Positions 41,750-50,024 of a DNA stretch of 64,000 nt are shown here, piece after piece. This DNA comes from G963678095 sp963678095. GTDB taxonomy: Bacteria > Bacillota > Negativicutes > Selenomonadales > Selenomonadaceae. Positions within the stretch are counted from its first letter, which is position 1. Every line of letters starts with the position of its first letter. The position numbers were made by a program, and so were the translations under genes. The notes under the pieces are model-generated. The model made no database searches, was not told the DNA's origin, and was given only the letters and a program-made list of their open reading frames with translations. The stretch spans positions 186,001 through 250,000 of the forward strand of contig OY782746.1 in NCBI GenBank assembly GCA_963678095.2. The letters run 5' to 3'.

Positions 41750-42854
41750 TTGCATCGGCCTCCCTTTGCATCCATTCTCCAGCTTCTACCGGGCGGTAAA
41801 ACGTATCGCGCTGCACTGGTGTATAGCCGCTCTCACAGATCATCGCCTCAATATCCTCTTTGCTGATCCTCGTCTTTGTCTTTGCTCCGGCCGCGTGTAT
41901 GATTTTCTCCTCTTCTACAGTGCCATCAAGATCATCCGCCCCAAATGCCAAGGCGAGCTGGGCAACAGGCTGCGTTAGCATAATCCAAAATGCCTTGATA
42001 TGATCAAAATTATCTAAAATCAGCCGTGATAAGGCAATCATTCGCAAGTCTTCCCACGAACCAGTCCGCGGCAAATATGACAACTTCGTATTGTCCGGAT
42101 GAAAGGGAAACGCCACATACGCCTGAAAACCGCCCGTTTCATCCTGGATATCACGCAAGGTAAAAAGATGCTGCAGCCGCTGGTCAATACTTTCCACATG
42201 TCCATACATCATGGTCGCATTTGTCAAAATCCCCAGCTTATGAGCAGTCTTCATGGTCTCTATCCACTGGGCCGTAGTTGCCTTTTGCGGACAGATGACT
42301 TTTCTGACCTCATCATCAAGAATTTCCGCTCCGCCCCCAGGCAAAGAATCCAAACCAGCCGCCTGCAAAGTACGAAGCACCTGCTCAATCGTAAGTCCGC
42401 TGATCTCAGAAAAATGCACAATCTCAACCGGGGTAAAGGCTTTTAAATGCACCTGCGGCAGCAGCTCCTTAACCAGCCGGACAATCTCCACATAATAAGA
42501 AAAATCCTTCTCCGGATGCAGGGCACTGACCATATGAATTTCGCTCAGCCCCTTTGTTGTTGCTGCCGTCTGTTCAATCAGTCGCCGTACATCCTCTGGT
42601 TCGAGGACAAAGGCCTGCCGGGCTTCACCTGTACAGGAAAATGCACATAACGGACATCCGGCTGTACAGATATTGCTCAGATTGATCTGGCGGTTAACGT
42701 TATAATATACATCGCGTCCGCTTTTACGTTCTTTTGCCTGTCTGGCCCAGACAGCCAGATCCAATAAATCCGCCGTTTCATATAGCTCCCGAGCCTCTGC
42801 AAAAGAAAGCCGGATGCCTGCCGCGGCCTTTTCTGCCGCCTGTAATTCGCTCAT
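41739..42854 (-). CDS. Aminofutalosine synthase MqnE-like radical SAM protein (copy 2)
   Basis: About 371 residues with CTAGCPLCAFSC, HMVSALHPEKDFSYY, FTPVEIVHF, GGGAEIL and FGADDLDGT. It shares the whole MqnE layout with copy 1 but differs clearly in sequence, so this is an old duplication or distinct paralogue. First gene of the mqn operon, starting just downstream of the promoter and TetR-type operator at 42894-42923. Spacing favours ATG 42854 over TTG 42857. Confidence 0.85.
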   Translation of the reverse strand: MSELQAAEKAAAGIRLSFAEARELYETADLLDLAVWARQAKERKSGRDVYYNVNRQINLSNICTAGCPLCAFSCTGEARQAFVLEPEDVRRLIEQTAATTKGLSEIHMVSALHPEKDFSYYVEIVRLVKELLPQVHLKAFTPVEIVHFSEISGLTIEQVLRTLQAAGLDSLPGGGAEILDDEVRKVICPQKATTAQWIETMKTAHKLGILTNATMMYGHVESIDQRLQHLFTLRDIQDETGGFQAYVAFPFHPDNTKLSYLPRTGSWEDLRMIALSRLILDNFDHIKAFWIMLTQPVAQLALAFGADDLDGTVEEEKIIHAAGAKTKTRISKEDIEAMICESGYTPVQRDTFYRPVEAGEWMQREADANVK

Positions 42855-42893
42855 CAATCGATCGTCTCCTACTCCTACGGTTTATCCATTTTA

Positions 42894-42923
42894 ATAATAG
42901 ACCAGTCTATAGATAAATCTCAA
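42894..42923 (-). promoter_or_regulatory. mqn operon promoter overlapped by a TetR-type palindrome
   Basis: On the minus strand TTGAGA (42918-42923), 18 bases, TATTAT (42894-42899). The palindrome ATAGACCAGTCTAT (42897-42910) covers the -10 box edge and spacer. It resembles LmrA/QdoR-type operators and lies between a TetR-family gene and the operon, so repression by that protein is likely. Confidence 0.6.
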
Positions 42924-42995
42924 TAAAATACGCCGCCCTCAAGCCGAGTTCCCCCAGCCGCGGACGGTTTCTTTATCTGTTCTGCAATTATGACA

Positions 42996-43571
42996 TCACT
43001 GTTGGCGCAGCAACCTTCCGGCCCAATCCGCAAACGAAAGCAGTGCTTCCGGCTGGCGTTTGGTCAGCGACAAGGTCATAGCTCCCTCAATCATGGCAAT
43101 AACCATTTCACTGCAGCTGCGCGCCCTCTCTGGTGAAAAACCGCCGCTGCACAATTTATTATAAACGACCTCTTCCCAGTCTGCAAACACTTCACTACAG
43201 GTTTGCCGCAAATTCTCATTCATATTCATGGTCTCAAGGGCCAGCAGACTGACTGAAAACCGTCGGTCCTCAGCCCGGGTAAAGATGCTTTCCGTGGATT
43301 GCCGGATAAATTCCTGAATCGCTTCAACCGGCTCATCATATACCTGAAACACTTTTTCCATTTTTGCCTGAATTTCAAGCCCCACTACTTTTATTGCTTC
43401 CTGGGCCAATTGTTCTTTTCCCTGCGGGAAATGATAGTATAGACAGCCTTTAGGAGCACCGCTCTCACGGATAATTTCATTGAGACCCGTAGCATGATAT
43501 CCTTTATTGCGAAAAAGAACCGCTGCCGTATTTAAAATCAAGCCGCGAGTTTCTGTTTTGTTGTTGATCAT
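42996..43571 (-). CDS. TetR-family transcriptional repressor (LmrA/YxaF-like)
   Basis: 191 residues with an N-terminal TetR HTH (ILNTAAVLFRNKGYHATGLNEII...GCLYYHFPQGKEQL) and a helical ligand-binding region similar to LmrA/YxaF C-termini. Three adjacent ATGs follow GTGGGG. The third (43571) has the best spacing. It precedes the mqn operon on the same strand and is the best candidate to bind the palindrome in that promoter. The ligand is unknown, perhaps a quinone or flavonoid-like molecule by family analogy. Confidence 0.85.
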   Translation of the reverse strand: MINNKTETRGLILNTAAVLFRNKGYHATGLNEIIRESGAPKGCLYYHFPQGKEQLAQEAIKVVGLEIQAKMEKVFQVYDEPVEAIQEFIRQSTESIFTRAEDRRFSVSLLALETMNMNENLRQTCSEVFADWEEVVYNKLCSGGFSPERARSCSEMVIAMIEGAMTLSLTKRQPEALLSFADWAGRLLRQQ

Positions 43572-43613
43572 CATCATCCCCACTATTATCTAGCCTAACC
43601 GATATTATGTTAT

Positions 43614-43669
43614 CCAAAAAAACGTGGTCTGTCAAGGGCAGAAAAGACTTTGCCCTTAGCAGACCACGG
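43614..43669 (-). terminator. Intrinsic terminator after the Lon-like gene
   Basis: Long arms GTGGTCTGCTAAGGGCA and TGCCCTTGACAGACCAC with a short loop are followed by seven Ts on the minus strand. Confidence 0.88.
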
Positions 43670-43672
43670 CAA

Positions 43673-46105
43673 TCAGTTATCTTCGTCTTCTTTTTTTTCC
43701 TGCTTGGCTTTACCATAGGCAGCATAATATAGCTGCAGCTTAGCGAAAACTCGGCCATGCACCGAATCGGCAATTTCCACGTTACCAGCCGACGTCGATG
43801 TCAAAAGTTCCAGGCCTTCGTCGATGCTCTTAATGGCATAAATATGAAATTCATTGTTTTTTACAGCCTCAATGACCTCTTCATTGAGTTCAAGATCTTT
43901 TATGTTTTGCTGCGGAATTAAAACACCCTGCCTGCCGCTAAAGCCTTTAATCCGGCATACCTCAAAAAAGCCCTCAATTTTTTCTGTAACACCACCAATT
44001 GGCTGAATTTCGCCCTTTTGATTTACCGAGCCGGTAACAGCCAGATCCTGCCGTAAAGGCAGATCGGCAAGGCTCGATAAAATCGCATACAGCTCCGCAC
44101 TTGAAGCACTATCCCCATCGACGCCTTCGTACAGCTGTTCAAACGTCAGGCTGGCAGTAAGAGAAAGCGGTATTTTCTGCGCATATTTTTGACCGAGATA
44201 GCTGCTGAGAATCAGTATACCCTTGCTGTGCGAGGCTCCACTCATTTTTGTTTCACGCTCAATATTAATAATTCCTTCGCGACCAAGATACGTGTTGGCG
44301 GTTATGCGTGAGGGCTTCCCAAAAGCATATTCGCCAATTCCCAGCACAGCAAGTCCATTAACCTGGCCAATCTCGGTTCCAGCGATGTCAATCAGATACA
44401 TTCCCTCGCGGAACATTTCCTGAATCCGTTCTTCATATTTATTCGCCCGATATCTTTTTTCTGCGATTGCCTGCAAGACATGGCACTCATCGGTAATTTC
44501 AGCCCCTTGTGCCTCTGCCCAGGAATCGGCTTCACAAACAATCTCGACAATCTGATTAAATCTGGCCGTAAACTTATTCTGACTCCCGCTCAAACGGGCC
44601 GTATATTCGACCACACGGGCGACAGCCGCCCGCGTAAACTCCTTCAGGCTTTCCTTTTTTATCGTTGTGCTCACAAAGCCTGCGAGTTTTTCGATATTCT
44701 GCCGATTATTGTCCAGCTGTACATCAAAATCTGCATGAATTTTAAACAATTTCCTGAAATCCTCGTCGTACTGATAAAGAATGTGGTAGAGATAAGAACT
44801 TCCCAGCATAATGACTTTGATCTCGATGGGAATCGCCTGCGGTTTTAATGAAGCCATGGCAATAAGCCCATACTGCTCGCCCAGACTTTCAATATAGAGT
44901 TTTTTGGTCTTGAGCGTTCTCTTGACAGCCTCCCATACCTCGGGATGTGTGAGAACATCCACAGCATTCACTATTAAGTAACCACCATTGGCCAGATGGA
45001 ACCCCCCCGGCTTAATCATCGTAAAATCGGTGCTGACAACCCCCATCCTGCTCGAGTATTCCACTCTTCCACATAAATTATAGTAGGTTGGATTGATCTC
45101 AATGACCACCGGCGCCCCCTCACAATGATGATTATCGACCAGCAAATTGACAGCATAACGACCCCGCATGGCTTCCTTTACCGGTTTTTCAAACAGGGCC
45201 AGTGGACTTTCCTCCTCCGCTGGAGCTTGCTGCTTAAAATCATTGATGTTTTTTACAACATCCCATTTTACAGCACTCAAATATTCGGTCACACCATTAT
45301 GATCCCCATATTTCTCCTGCATCTCCTCAATCAGATGCCCTACGGCAAACAAGGCCACTTTCTGGTCCAGTTCAGCAATTTTCCCCTTGGTTTCCCGTTC
45401 AAATTCCTGCTCTTGCCTTGATGCAATAATGGCCAAGTCATGCACCGCCTGAAGGCTTGCCTGAATTTTTTCTTTTTGCACCTCATCGAGCTTGTTAAAA
45501 TCCTCTTCGGAAACCGGCTTGCCATCGAGCAGCGGCATCATCATAAAACCAGTGCTTGACCATTTAGGCATTATGGAAAATGCTGCTGCTTTTTCATTAA
45601 AATTATCCCGCAAGATCGCTCTTTTATCCTGAAATTCTTTTAGAATAAAGGCCCGTTCCTGTTCATAATCGTCACTGCTGAATGCCTTCGGCACTTCACT
45701 GCGCAGATTCTCAATTAATTCCTTCATGTCCTGACGAAACAGCCGGCCCATGCCGGGTGGCAGGCTGATGGCTACCGGCTGGCCACTTTCATCAAAATTA
45801 TTTACATAACACCAGTCCTGTGGTACGGTCTGCTGTTTAGCCATGCGCCGGACAACCTGCTTAGCATACGTGAATTTCCCCGTTCCAACCATTCCGGAAA
45901 TAAAAATATTGTAACCGAGTTTTTTTGTGTTAAGTCCAAACTCAACTGCTTTTACCGCCCGATCCTGCCCGATCATGCCATCTAAAGGAGGAACTGTCGC
46001 CGTTGTCGAAAAAGCCAGACAATCCTCGTCACAATAAAATCGTAACTGCTCTGCTCCAAGTTCTGCTATTGACCGTAATGTCTTTTCATTTGTACTCTTT
46101 TCCAT
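43673..46105 (-). CDS. Lon-like ATP-dependent protease (AAA family)
   Basis: An 810-residue protein of the Lon-related group with a degenerate N-terminal AAA module. Walker A is GMVGTGKF near residue 71, and the C-terminal Lon protease domain has the catalytic Ser in DGDSASSAE and the Lys in GGVTEKIEGF, so the protease dyad is intact. It has no substrate-binding LAN domain at its start. It degrades unknown targets. It stands alone, with its own terminator; GAGGGG precedes the ATG. Confidence 0.9.
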   Translation of the reverse strand: MEKSTNEKTLRSIAELGAEQLRFYCDEDCLAFSTTATVPPLDGMIGQDRAVKAVEFGLNTKKLGYNIFISGMVGTGKFTYAKQVVRRMAKQQTVPQDWCYVNNFDESGQPVAISLPPGMGRLFRQDMKELIENLRSEVPKAFSSDDYEQERAFILKEFQDKRAILRDNFNEKAAAFSIMPKWSSTGFMMMPLLDGKPVSEEDFNKLDEVQKEKIQASLQAVHDLAIIASRQEQEFERETKGKIAELDQKVALFAVGHLIEEMQEKYGDHNGVTEYLSAVKWDVVKNINDFKQQAPAEEESPLALFEKPVKEAMRGRYAVNLLVDNHHCEGAPVVIEINPTYYNLCGRVEYSSRMGVVSTDFTMIKPGGFHLANGGYLIVNAVDVLTHPEVWEAVKRTLKTKKLYIESLGEQYGLIAMASLKPQAIPIEIKVIMLGSSYLYHILYQYDEDFRKLFKIHADFDVQLDNNRQNIEKLAGFVSTTIKKESLKEFTRAAVARVVEYTARLSGSQNKFTARFNQIVEIVCEADSWAEAQGAEITDECHVLQAIAEKRYRANKYEERIQEMFREGMYLIDIAGTEIGQVNGLAVLGIGEYAFGKPSRITANTYLGREGIINIERETKMSGASHSKGILILSSYLGQKYAQKIPLSLTASLTFEQLYEGVDGDSASSAELYAILSSLADLPLRQDLAVTGSVNQKGEIQPIGGVTEKIEGFFEVCRIKGFSGRQGVLIPQQNIKDLELNEEVIEAVKNNEFHIYAIKSIDEGLELLTSTSAGNVEIADSVHGRVFAKLQLYYAAYGKAKQEKKEDEDN

Positions 46106-46212
46106 CCGACGTCACGTCCCCTCTACTATTATCGTCAGCAGCATACAAGCCACGCCATTCTATATTTATATTATTCTATATTTTCTGTAATTTCAAGTAA
46201 ATATTTCCTATC

Positions 46213-46262
46213 TAAATAGAACGCAGCCGGATATATTTTTTATACCCGGCTGCGTTCTATTT
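46213..46262 (-). terminator. Intrinsic terminator
   Basis: Arms AATAGAACGCAGCCGG / CCGGCTGCGTTCTATT form a long perfect stem with an AT-rich loop, just after the HAD gene stop. Confidence 0.9.
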
Positions 46263-46267
46263 TCCCT

Positions 46268-47065
46268 TCAGGCAAGAATATACTGTGCAATGCCGCTGGC
46301 AACCCCATCGTGCTGTACTGCCGGAACAACATGAGCCGCTATTGCCTGTACTTCGGCGGCTGCATTCCCCATGGCAAAACTATGTTTAACCGTGCCAAGC
46401 ATTTCCATATCATTTTTACCATCCCCGAAAGCATAGCTGTTTTCCAGTGCAATCCCCAAATAATCTAAGGTCTTTAAAATTGCCGTCGCTTTTGTAGCTT
46501 TTTTTGAATAAAGTTCAAAATGACGTTTAAGGCGAGGATCGCGCATATAATCAATATCCTCACCGACAAATGCATGACAAATAGCCAATTGTTCTTCACT
46601 TTTTAAGCCGAATTCCATTTTAAAGGTGCGCTGTGCTATCTGATCAAAGGAAAATTCCCGCCGCAGTCTCGTCTGCGGCATCTGAAAAGACTCATAAAAA
46701 TCTGATAATCGCTGAAAATCTGCATCAAGATATACCTCATCTTCCCCTTCCAGAAGATATTCAATCTGATGTTCACGGCAAACCCCGCAGACCGATCTGA
46801 CAAAATCTACCGGCAACGTCTGCCGATAAATAACCTTTTCCCCTATTTTAATGCAGGCCCCGTTCATTAAAATAAATCCGTCAAAACCAAAGTCCAATAA
46901 ATCCTGATAAATAAAAGCATACGGTCGACCGGAGGCCAGAAATACAAAATCTCCGTTTTTCTGTAGCTGGCGGATCGCCCGGCGCGTAGTCTCCGTCATA
47001 GCGAACATGCCGCGACTGCCATCGAGCAACGTTCCATCGATATCAAAAAATACCGCTTTTTTCAT
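46268..47065 (-). CDS. Cof-type HAD-superfamily hydrolase
   Basis: Cof-subfamily phosphatase of 265 residues. It begins AVFFDIDGTLL (nucleophile Asp), has FLASGRPYAF in motif II, a C2B cap with the FDGFILMNGACI segment, and the C-terminal AFGDGKNDMEML motif. It likely dephosphorylates sugar or cofactor phosphates; substrate unknown. GAGGG is seven bases before ATG 47065. It follows the hypothetical gene by ten bases. Confidence 0.9.
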   Translation of the reverse strand: MKKAVFFDIDGTLLDGSRGMFAMTETTRRAIRQLQKNGDFVFLASGRPYAFIYQDLLDFGFDGFILMNGACIKIGEKVIYRQTLPVDFVRSVCGVCREHQIEYLLEGEDEVYLDADFQRLSDFYESFQMPQTRLRREFSFDQIAQRTFKMEFGLKSEEQLAICHAFVGEDIDYMRDPRLKRHFELYSKKATKATAILKTLDYLGIALENSYAFGDGKNDMEMLGTVKHSFAMGNAAAEVQAIAAHVVPAVQHDGVASGIAQYILA

Positions 47066-47075
47066 AATATATCCC

Positions 47076-47450
47076 TCATATTTCATAAAATTTCACATCT
47101 GTTTCGCTGCATGGGTTTTCCAACAAGGAACGCACTGTTGCAAAATCCAACACCTCTTTGAGGCCATAAAGCTTAAACAAGCTCAAAAACCGAATCTGAC
47201 TGACAAACAAAAAATGATGCTGTAACTCAAGCTGTTTCGCTGCCTGACAGCACAGCTTAAAGGCCTGTCCATCAAAACCATTACAAAAAATAAGACCTTG
47301 CGCTGACATATTTTTCAAATATGGTAAAAGGAATGCGCGCTCACTCTTGGCCAAGCTGATCGCCTTGATCTCCGGCGATGAAAAATGACCTTGCATCAGG
47401 CGCAGCATCTCCGTAGCGGCAATGCCATCTGAAAGCAACAGAAAATCCAT
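47076..47450 (-). CDS. Hypothetical protein upstream of the HAD gene
   Basis: 124 residues starting MDFLLLSDG. No family is recognised. It has four scattered Cys and alternating hydrophobic strands and helices, like a small alpha/beta protein. ATG 47450 has GGGGAGG seven bases upstream. It lies ten bases before the HAD hydrolase start and is probably cotranscribed. Confidence 0.65.
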   Translation of the reverse strand: MDFLLLSDGIAATEMLRLMQGHFSSPEIKAISLAKSERAFLLPYLKNMSAQGLIFCNGFDGQAFKLCCQAAKQLELQHHFLFVSQIRFLSLFKLYGLKEVLDFATVRSLLENPCSETDVKFYEI

Positions 47451-47596
47451 ATGCACCCCTCCCCAAGCAGCCTCTCTACTGCTATACTACCCGGAGCAGC
47501 TATACTTTACAAGCGCTTCACAGTAAATAAAATCTTCCCTTTGTATAAAAATCCTCATATTTGTTACAAGTCAGATTACAAGCTGTTTTTTCACAT

Positions 47597-47641
47597 AAAA
47601 ATAACAACAGGCAGAATATTCCGTCTGTTGTTATTGAAATT
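47597..47641 (-). terminator. Intrinsic terminator after the DeoR-family gene
   Basis: AATAACAACAGACGG and the CAGGCAGAATATTCC side form a near-complete stem followed by T/A-rich sequence on the minus strand. Confidence 0.75.
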
Positions 47642-47646
47642 TCTTT

Positions 47647-48408
47647 TTATACAAGCGAAATTTCCACTCCTTTGCTGCGGATTTCCGCAATGATCTTTTC
47701 ATCCGCTTTACGATCCGTTACAATCAGGTCAATATCGTCAAATTCCCCAATTTGAATGAGGGCTGACGTTCCGAGCTTAGTATGATCAATCACTACGACC
47801 GTCTTCCGGCCCTGTTTTAATAACACCGACTCCGTCTGCGCGGCACTGACGTCCGGTGTCATGATGCCACTTTCCACATCAATTGCCCAGGCCCCGATGA
47901 AGACAATATCCAGCTTAAACCGGCGCAAAAACTCAGATGCCAACTCACCCCAAAACCCCTGATTCGCCTCAACATAGACTCCCGGCACAGAAATCAGGCG
48001 AATATTTTTATTATTGCCTAAAATATTCATTACCGGCAATGAATTTGTCAGTACCACAATATTTTTTTTCGTCGTAATTGCCTCGGCAATGGCTTTTGCC
48101 GTTGACCCGCAATCAATAAAAACCGCATTTCCTTCCTTGATTAAATCTGCACAGTAACGCCCGATTCGCCCCTTCTCTGTCTGTTCTTTTTTCTCCCGCA
48201 GAGTTAAATTATACAAAGAGGCTGCCCCCGAATTTAAGATTGCGCCCTCCCGCACCAAGGTAACCAGCCCCTGCTCAGCCAGGCGCCGCAGATCACGGCG
48301 AATCGTCATCGACGAAACGCTCAGCCGGTCGGCAAGTTCATTGATATTGACAACACCCGTTTCTTTCAAATCTTCCAATACTGCCTGTCTTCTGCTGCGT
48401 ACATTCAT
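47647..48408 (-). CDS. DeoR-family transcriptional regulator
   Basis: 253 residues with an N-terminal DeoR HTH (RQAVLEDLKETGVVNINEL, MTIRRDLRRLAEQG) and a C-terminal sugar-phosphate sensor domain with FIDCGSTAKAIAEAI and the IGAWAIDVESG region. DeoR proteins usually regulate sugar metabolism genes. No sugar operon is beside it, so the target is unknown. GGGAGG lies before the ATG. Confidence 0.92.
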   Translation of the reverse strand: MNVRSRRQAVLEDLKETGVVNINELADRLSVSSMTIRRDLRRLAEQGLVTLVREGAILNSGAASLYNLTLREKKEQTEKGRIGRYCADLIKEGNAVFIDCGSTAKAIAEAITTKKNIVVLTNSLPVMNILGNNKNIRLISVPGVYVEANQGFWGELASEFLRRFKLDIVFIGAWAIDVESGIMTPDVSAAQTESVLLKQGRKTVVVIDHTKLGTSALIQIGEFDDIDLIVTDRKADEKIIAEIRSKGVEISLV

Positions 48409-48431
48409 TCAGCCGGCCTCCCTTTTTCTGG

Positions 48432-48788
48432 CTACACGATTTCGGTAAAATTTCGCCGGTTGCATTTTTCCTTGCCACAAGCATGATTTTGTCCTTCACA
48501 AAGCTTGTATTCGCCGCCCTCAATGCGCAGCATCTTCCCCCGGACCAAAGATTCGGCCAATTTTTTACGCGCTCCATTATAAATTGCCTGTACGGTCGTC
48601 CTGGCCACATTCATTCTGGCCGCACACTTTTCCTGATTGAGTTCCTCTAAATCGATCAGGCGGATCGTTTCATATTCATCAATTGTCATCTGGATATATT
48701 GCGGCTCATCAGCCCGCGGGTGAATCGGACCAAACCGGTTGCAGGCCGGCAAACAGCATACCCGGCGGCACTTTATGGGTCTTGGCAT
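48432..48788 (-). CDS. DUF134 family DNA-binding protein
   Basis: 118 residues. The N-terminus has cysteines (CRRVCCLPAC), then a sigma-70 region-4-like HTH (LIDLEELNQEKCAARMNVARTTVQAIYNGARKKLAESL) and a C-terminal CEGQNHACGKEKC. Members often lie beside NifX/NafY-type (dinitrogenase iron-molybdenum cofactor) proteins, as here. It is divergently transcribed from that gene, and a perfect palindrome lies between. AGGTAG precedes the ATG. Confidence 0.9.
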   Translation of the reverse strand: MPRPIKCRRVCCLPACNRFGPIHPRADEPQYIQMTIDEYETIRLIDLEELNQEKCAARMNVARTTVQAIYNGARKKLAESLVRGKMLRIEGGEYKLCEGQNHACGKEKCNRRNFTEIV

Positions 48789-48811
48789 AATACACTACCT
48801 TTCTTTCATTA

Positions 48812-48853
48812 TTGACATATGCTATTTATCCAGTATAATAAATAGCATATGTC
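48812..48853 (+). promoter_or_regulatory. Promoter of the NifX-like gene inside a large perfect palindrome
   Basis: TTGACA (48812-48817), 16 bases, TATAAT (48834-48839) drive the plus strand. Perfect 16-base arms GACATATGCTATTTAT (48814-48829) and ATAAATAGCATATGTC (48838-48853) surround the spacer and the -10 box. It is probably an operator for the divergent DUF134 protein. Confidence 0.75.
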
Positions 48854-48887
48854 ATAAATATATGACAAACATCAGGGAGGTCATTTT

Positions 48888-49250
48888 ATGAAAATCGCTT
48901 TACCATCCCGTCAGAATATGATCGACGGACATTTCGGGCACTGTGAATATTTTACCGTCTTTACGGCAAATGACAGCAACGAAATCATTTCACAGGAAGT
49001 CGTTGAATCACCCGCCGGCTGCGGTTGCAAGTCAAACATCGCCGGAGTTTTAGCCAATATGGGCGTAACTTTAATGCTTGCCGGTAATATGGGCCAAGGT
49101 GCAGTCAATGTCCTACACACAGCGGGCATTGAGGTATTGCGCGGTTGTAGCGGAGATGTCAAAACCGTTGCCAACGCCTGGCTCCAAGGGACTCTTACCG
49201 ATTCAGGCATAAGCTGCAGCGAACACGAGCACAGCTGTCAGCATCACTGA
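48888..49250 (+). CDS. NifB/NifX-type dinitrogenase iron-molybdenum cofactor domain protein
   Basis: 120 residues of the NifX/NafY domain: DGHFGHCEYFTVF at the start and CKSNIAGVLANMGVTLMLAGNMGQGA in the middle. The tail CSEHEHSCQHH is rich in Cys and His and may bind metal. It may carry a metal cluster or cofactor. No nitrogenase genes are in the window. GGGAGGT precedes the ATG. Paired with DUF134 on the opposite strand and the shared palindrome. Confidence 0.88.
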   Translation: MKIALPSRQNMIDGHFGHCEYFTVFTANDSNEIISQEVVESPAGCGCKSNIAGVLANMGVTLMLAGNMGQGAVNVLHTAGIEVLRGCSGDVKTVANAWLQGTLTDSGISCSEHEHSCQHH

Positions 49251-49255
49251 CCGTC

Positions 49256-49292
49256 AAACAGCATGGACGTCTCGTCCATGCTGTTTTTTTGT
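49256..49292. terminator. Bidirectional terminator
   Basis: AAACAGCATGGACG and CGTCCATGCTGTTTT form a short-loop stem ending in seven Ts, between two convergent genes. Confidence 0.9.
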
Positions 49293-49297
49293 CAAGC

Positions 49298-49717
49298 TCA
49301 GGTTTCAATCGCACCCCGCCAGGCATTCATACCCCCACTGACACTGCGGGTATTGCAGTATCCATGCTGCTGCAAAATCAAATTTGCCTGTCCACTGCGG
49401 TTACCGCTGCGACAAATCAGCAAAACAAGTGGTTCACGGGGAATTTCCGCCAGCCGTTGTTCAAGTTCAGCCAGCGGGATTAAAATAGCTCCCGGCACAT
49501 GCCCGGCTTTATACTCCTCTGGTGTCCGCACGTCAATAAAAACTGCTGTCTTCTCCTGCCAAACCTGCATTGCCTCCTCGACAGAAATCTCTTGTACGAT
49601 TAGCGGTTCCTCAGCGCCCGCAGCTTCGTTGTCACTGGCTTCCCCACAACCTAAAAGCAATCCCGAAACCGAGGCCAAAAAAAGCACTCCCATACGCCGG
49701 AAAAATGCCTTCATCAT
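49298..49717 (-). CDS. Rhodanese-domain lipoprotein
   Basis: 139 residues with a lipoprotein signal peptide (VLFLASVSGLLLGC; acylated Cys near residue 24) and one rhodanese domain with the active-site loop CRSGNRSG near residue 102. It is a membrane-anchored sulfurtransferase-type protein, acting outside the cytoplasm. GGAGG precedes ATG 49717. No partner is obvious. Confidence 0.9.
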   Translation of the reverse strand: MMKAFFRRMGVLFLASVSGLLLGCGEASDNEAAGAEEPLIVQEISVEEAMQVWQEKTAVFIDVRTPEEYKAGHVPGAILIPLAELEQRLAEIPREPLVLLICRSGNRSGQANLILQQHGYCNTRSVSGGMNAWRGAIET

Positions 49718-49719
49718 AA

Positions 49720-49988
49720 TTGTCCTCCCTTTTTGATTTCGTTATACATTTTATGTACCAACTATCTTATCTATATAATACCGTTCCTCACGCTGTCTGT
49801 CCAGCCATGGCCAGCTTCGCAGAACGAGGACAATTGGACCGATCATTTTTTCACAGAGGATGCGCCAACAACGGTGCTGCCGGAAAAAGCAAAAAAACCT
49901 GCACCAGCCACCCAGCATCAGCAAACAAATAAAGCAACAAAAAGCAAGTGACCCGCGATTAAAATCAGCAGAATTTTCCGATTATTCC
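49720..49988. other. Intergenic stretch, possible gene remnant
   Basis: No gene can be supported. A plus-strand frame ending at 49951 has a C-terminal part (QNEDNWTDHFFTEDAP and a KKPAPATQ-rich tail) that looks like natural protein, but it lacks a normal start and SD. It may be a decayed remnant. Ends where ncRNA promoter C begins. Confidence 0.4.
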
Positions 49989-49989
49989 A

Positions 49990-50018
49990 TTGATTTATCT
50001 TTCGGCTCATGTTATAAT
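49990..50018 (+). promoter_or_regulatory. Promoter of ncRNA copy C
   Basis: TTGATT (49990-49995), 17 bases, TATAAT (50013-50018). The conserved GATGAGG block begins ten bases after the -10 box. Confidence 0.85.
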
Positions 50019-50024
50019 TCAAAT

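Noticed and set aside
49733..49951. Possible small gene with a plausible C-terminal composition
   Set aside because: No SD or good start and a hydrophobic start that looks random; described as a possible remnant only.
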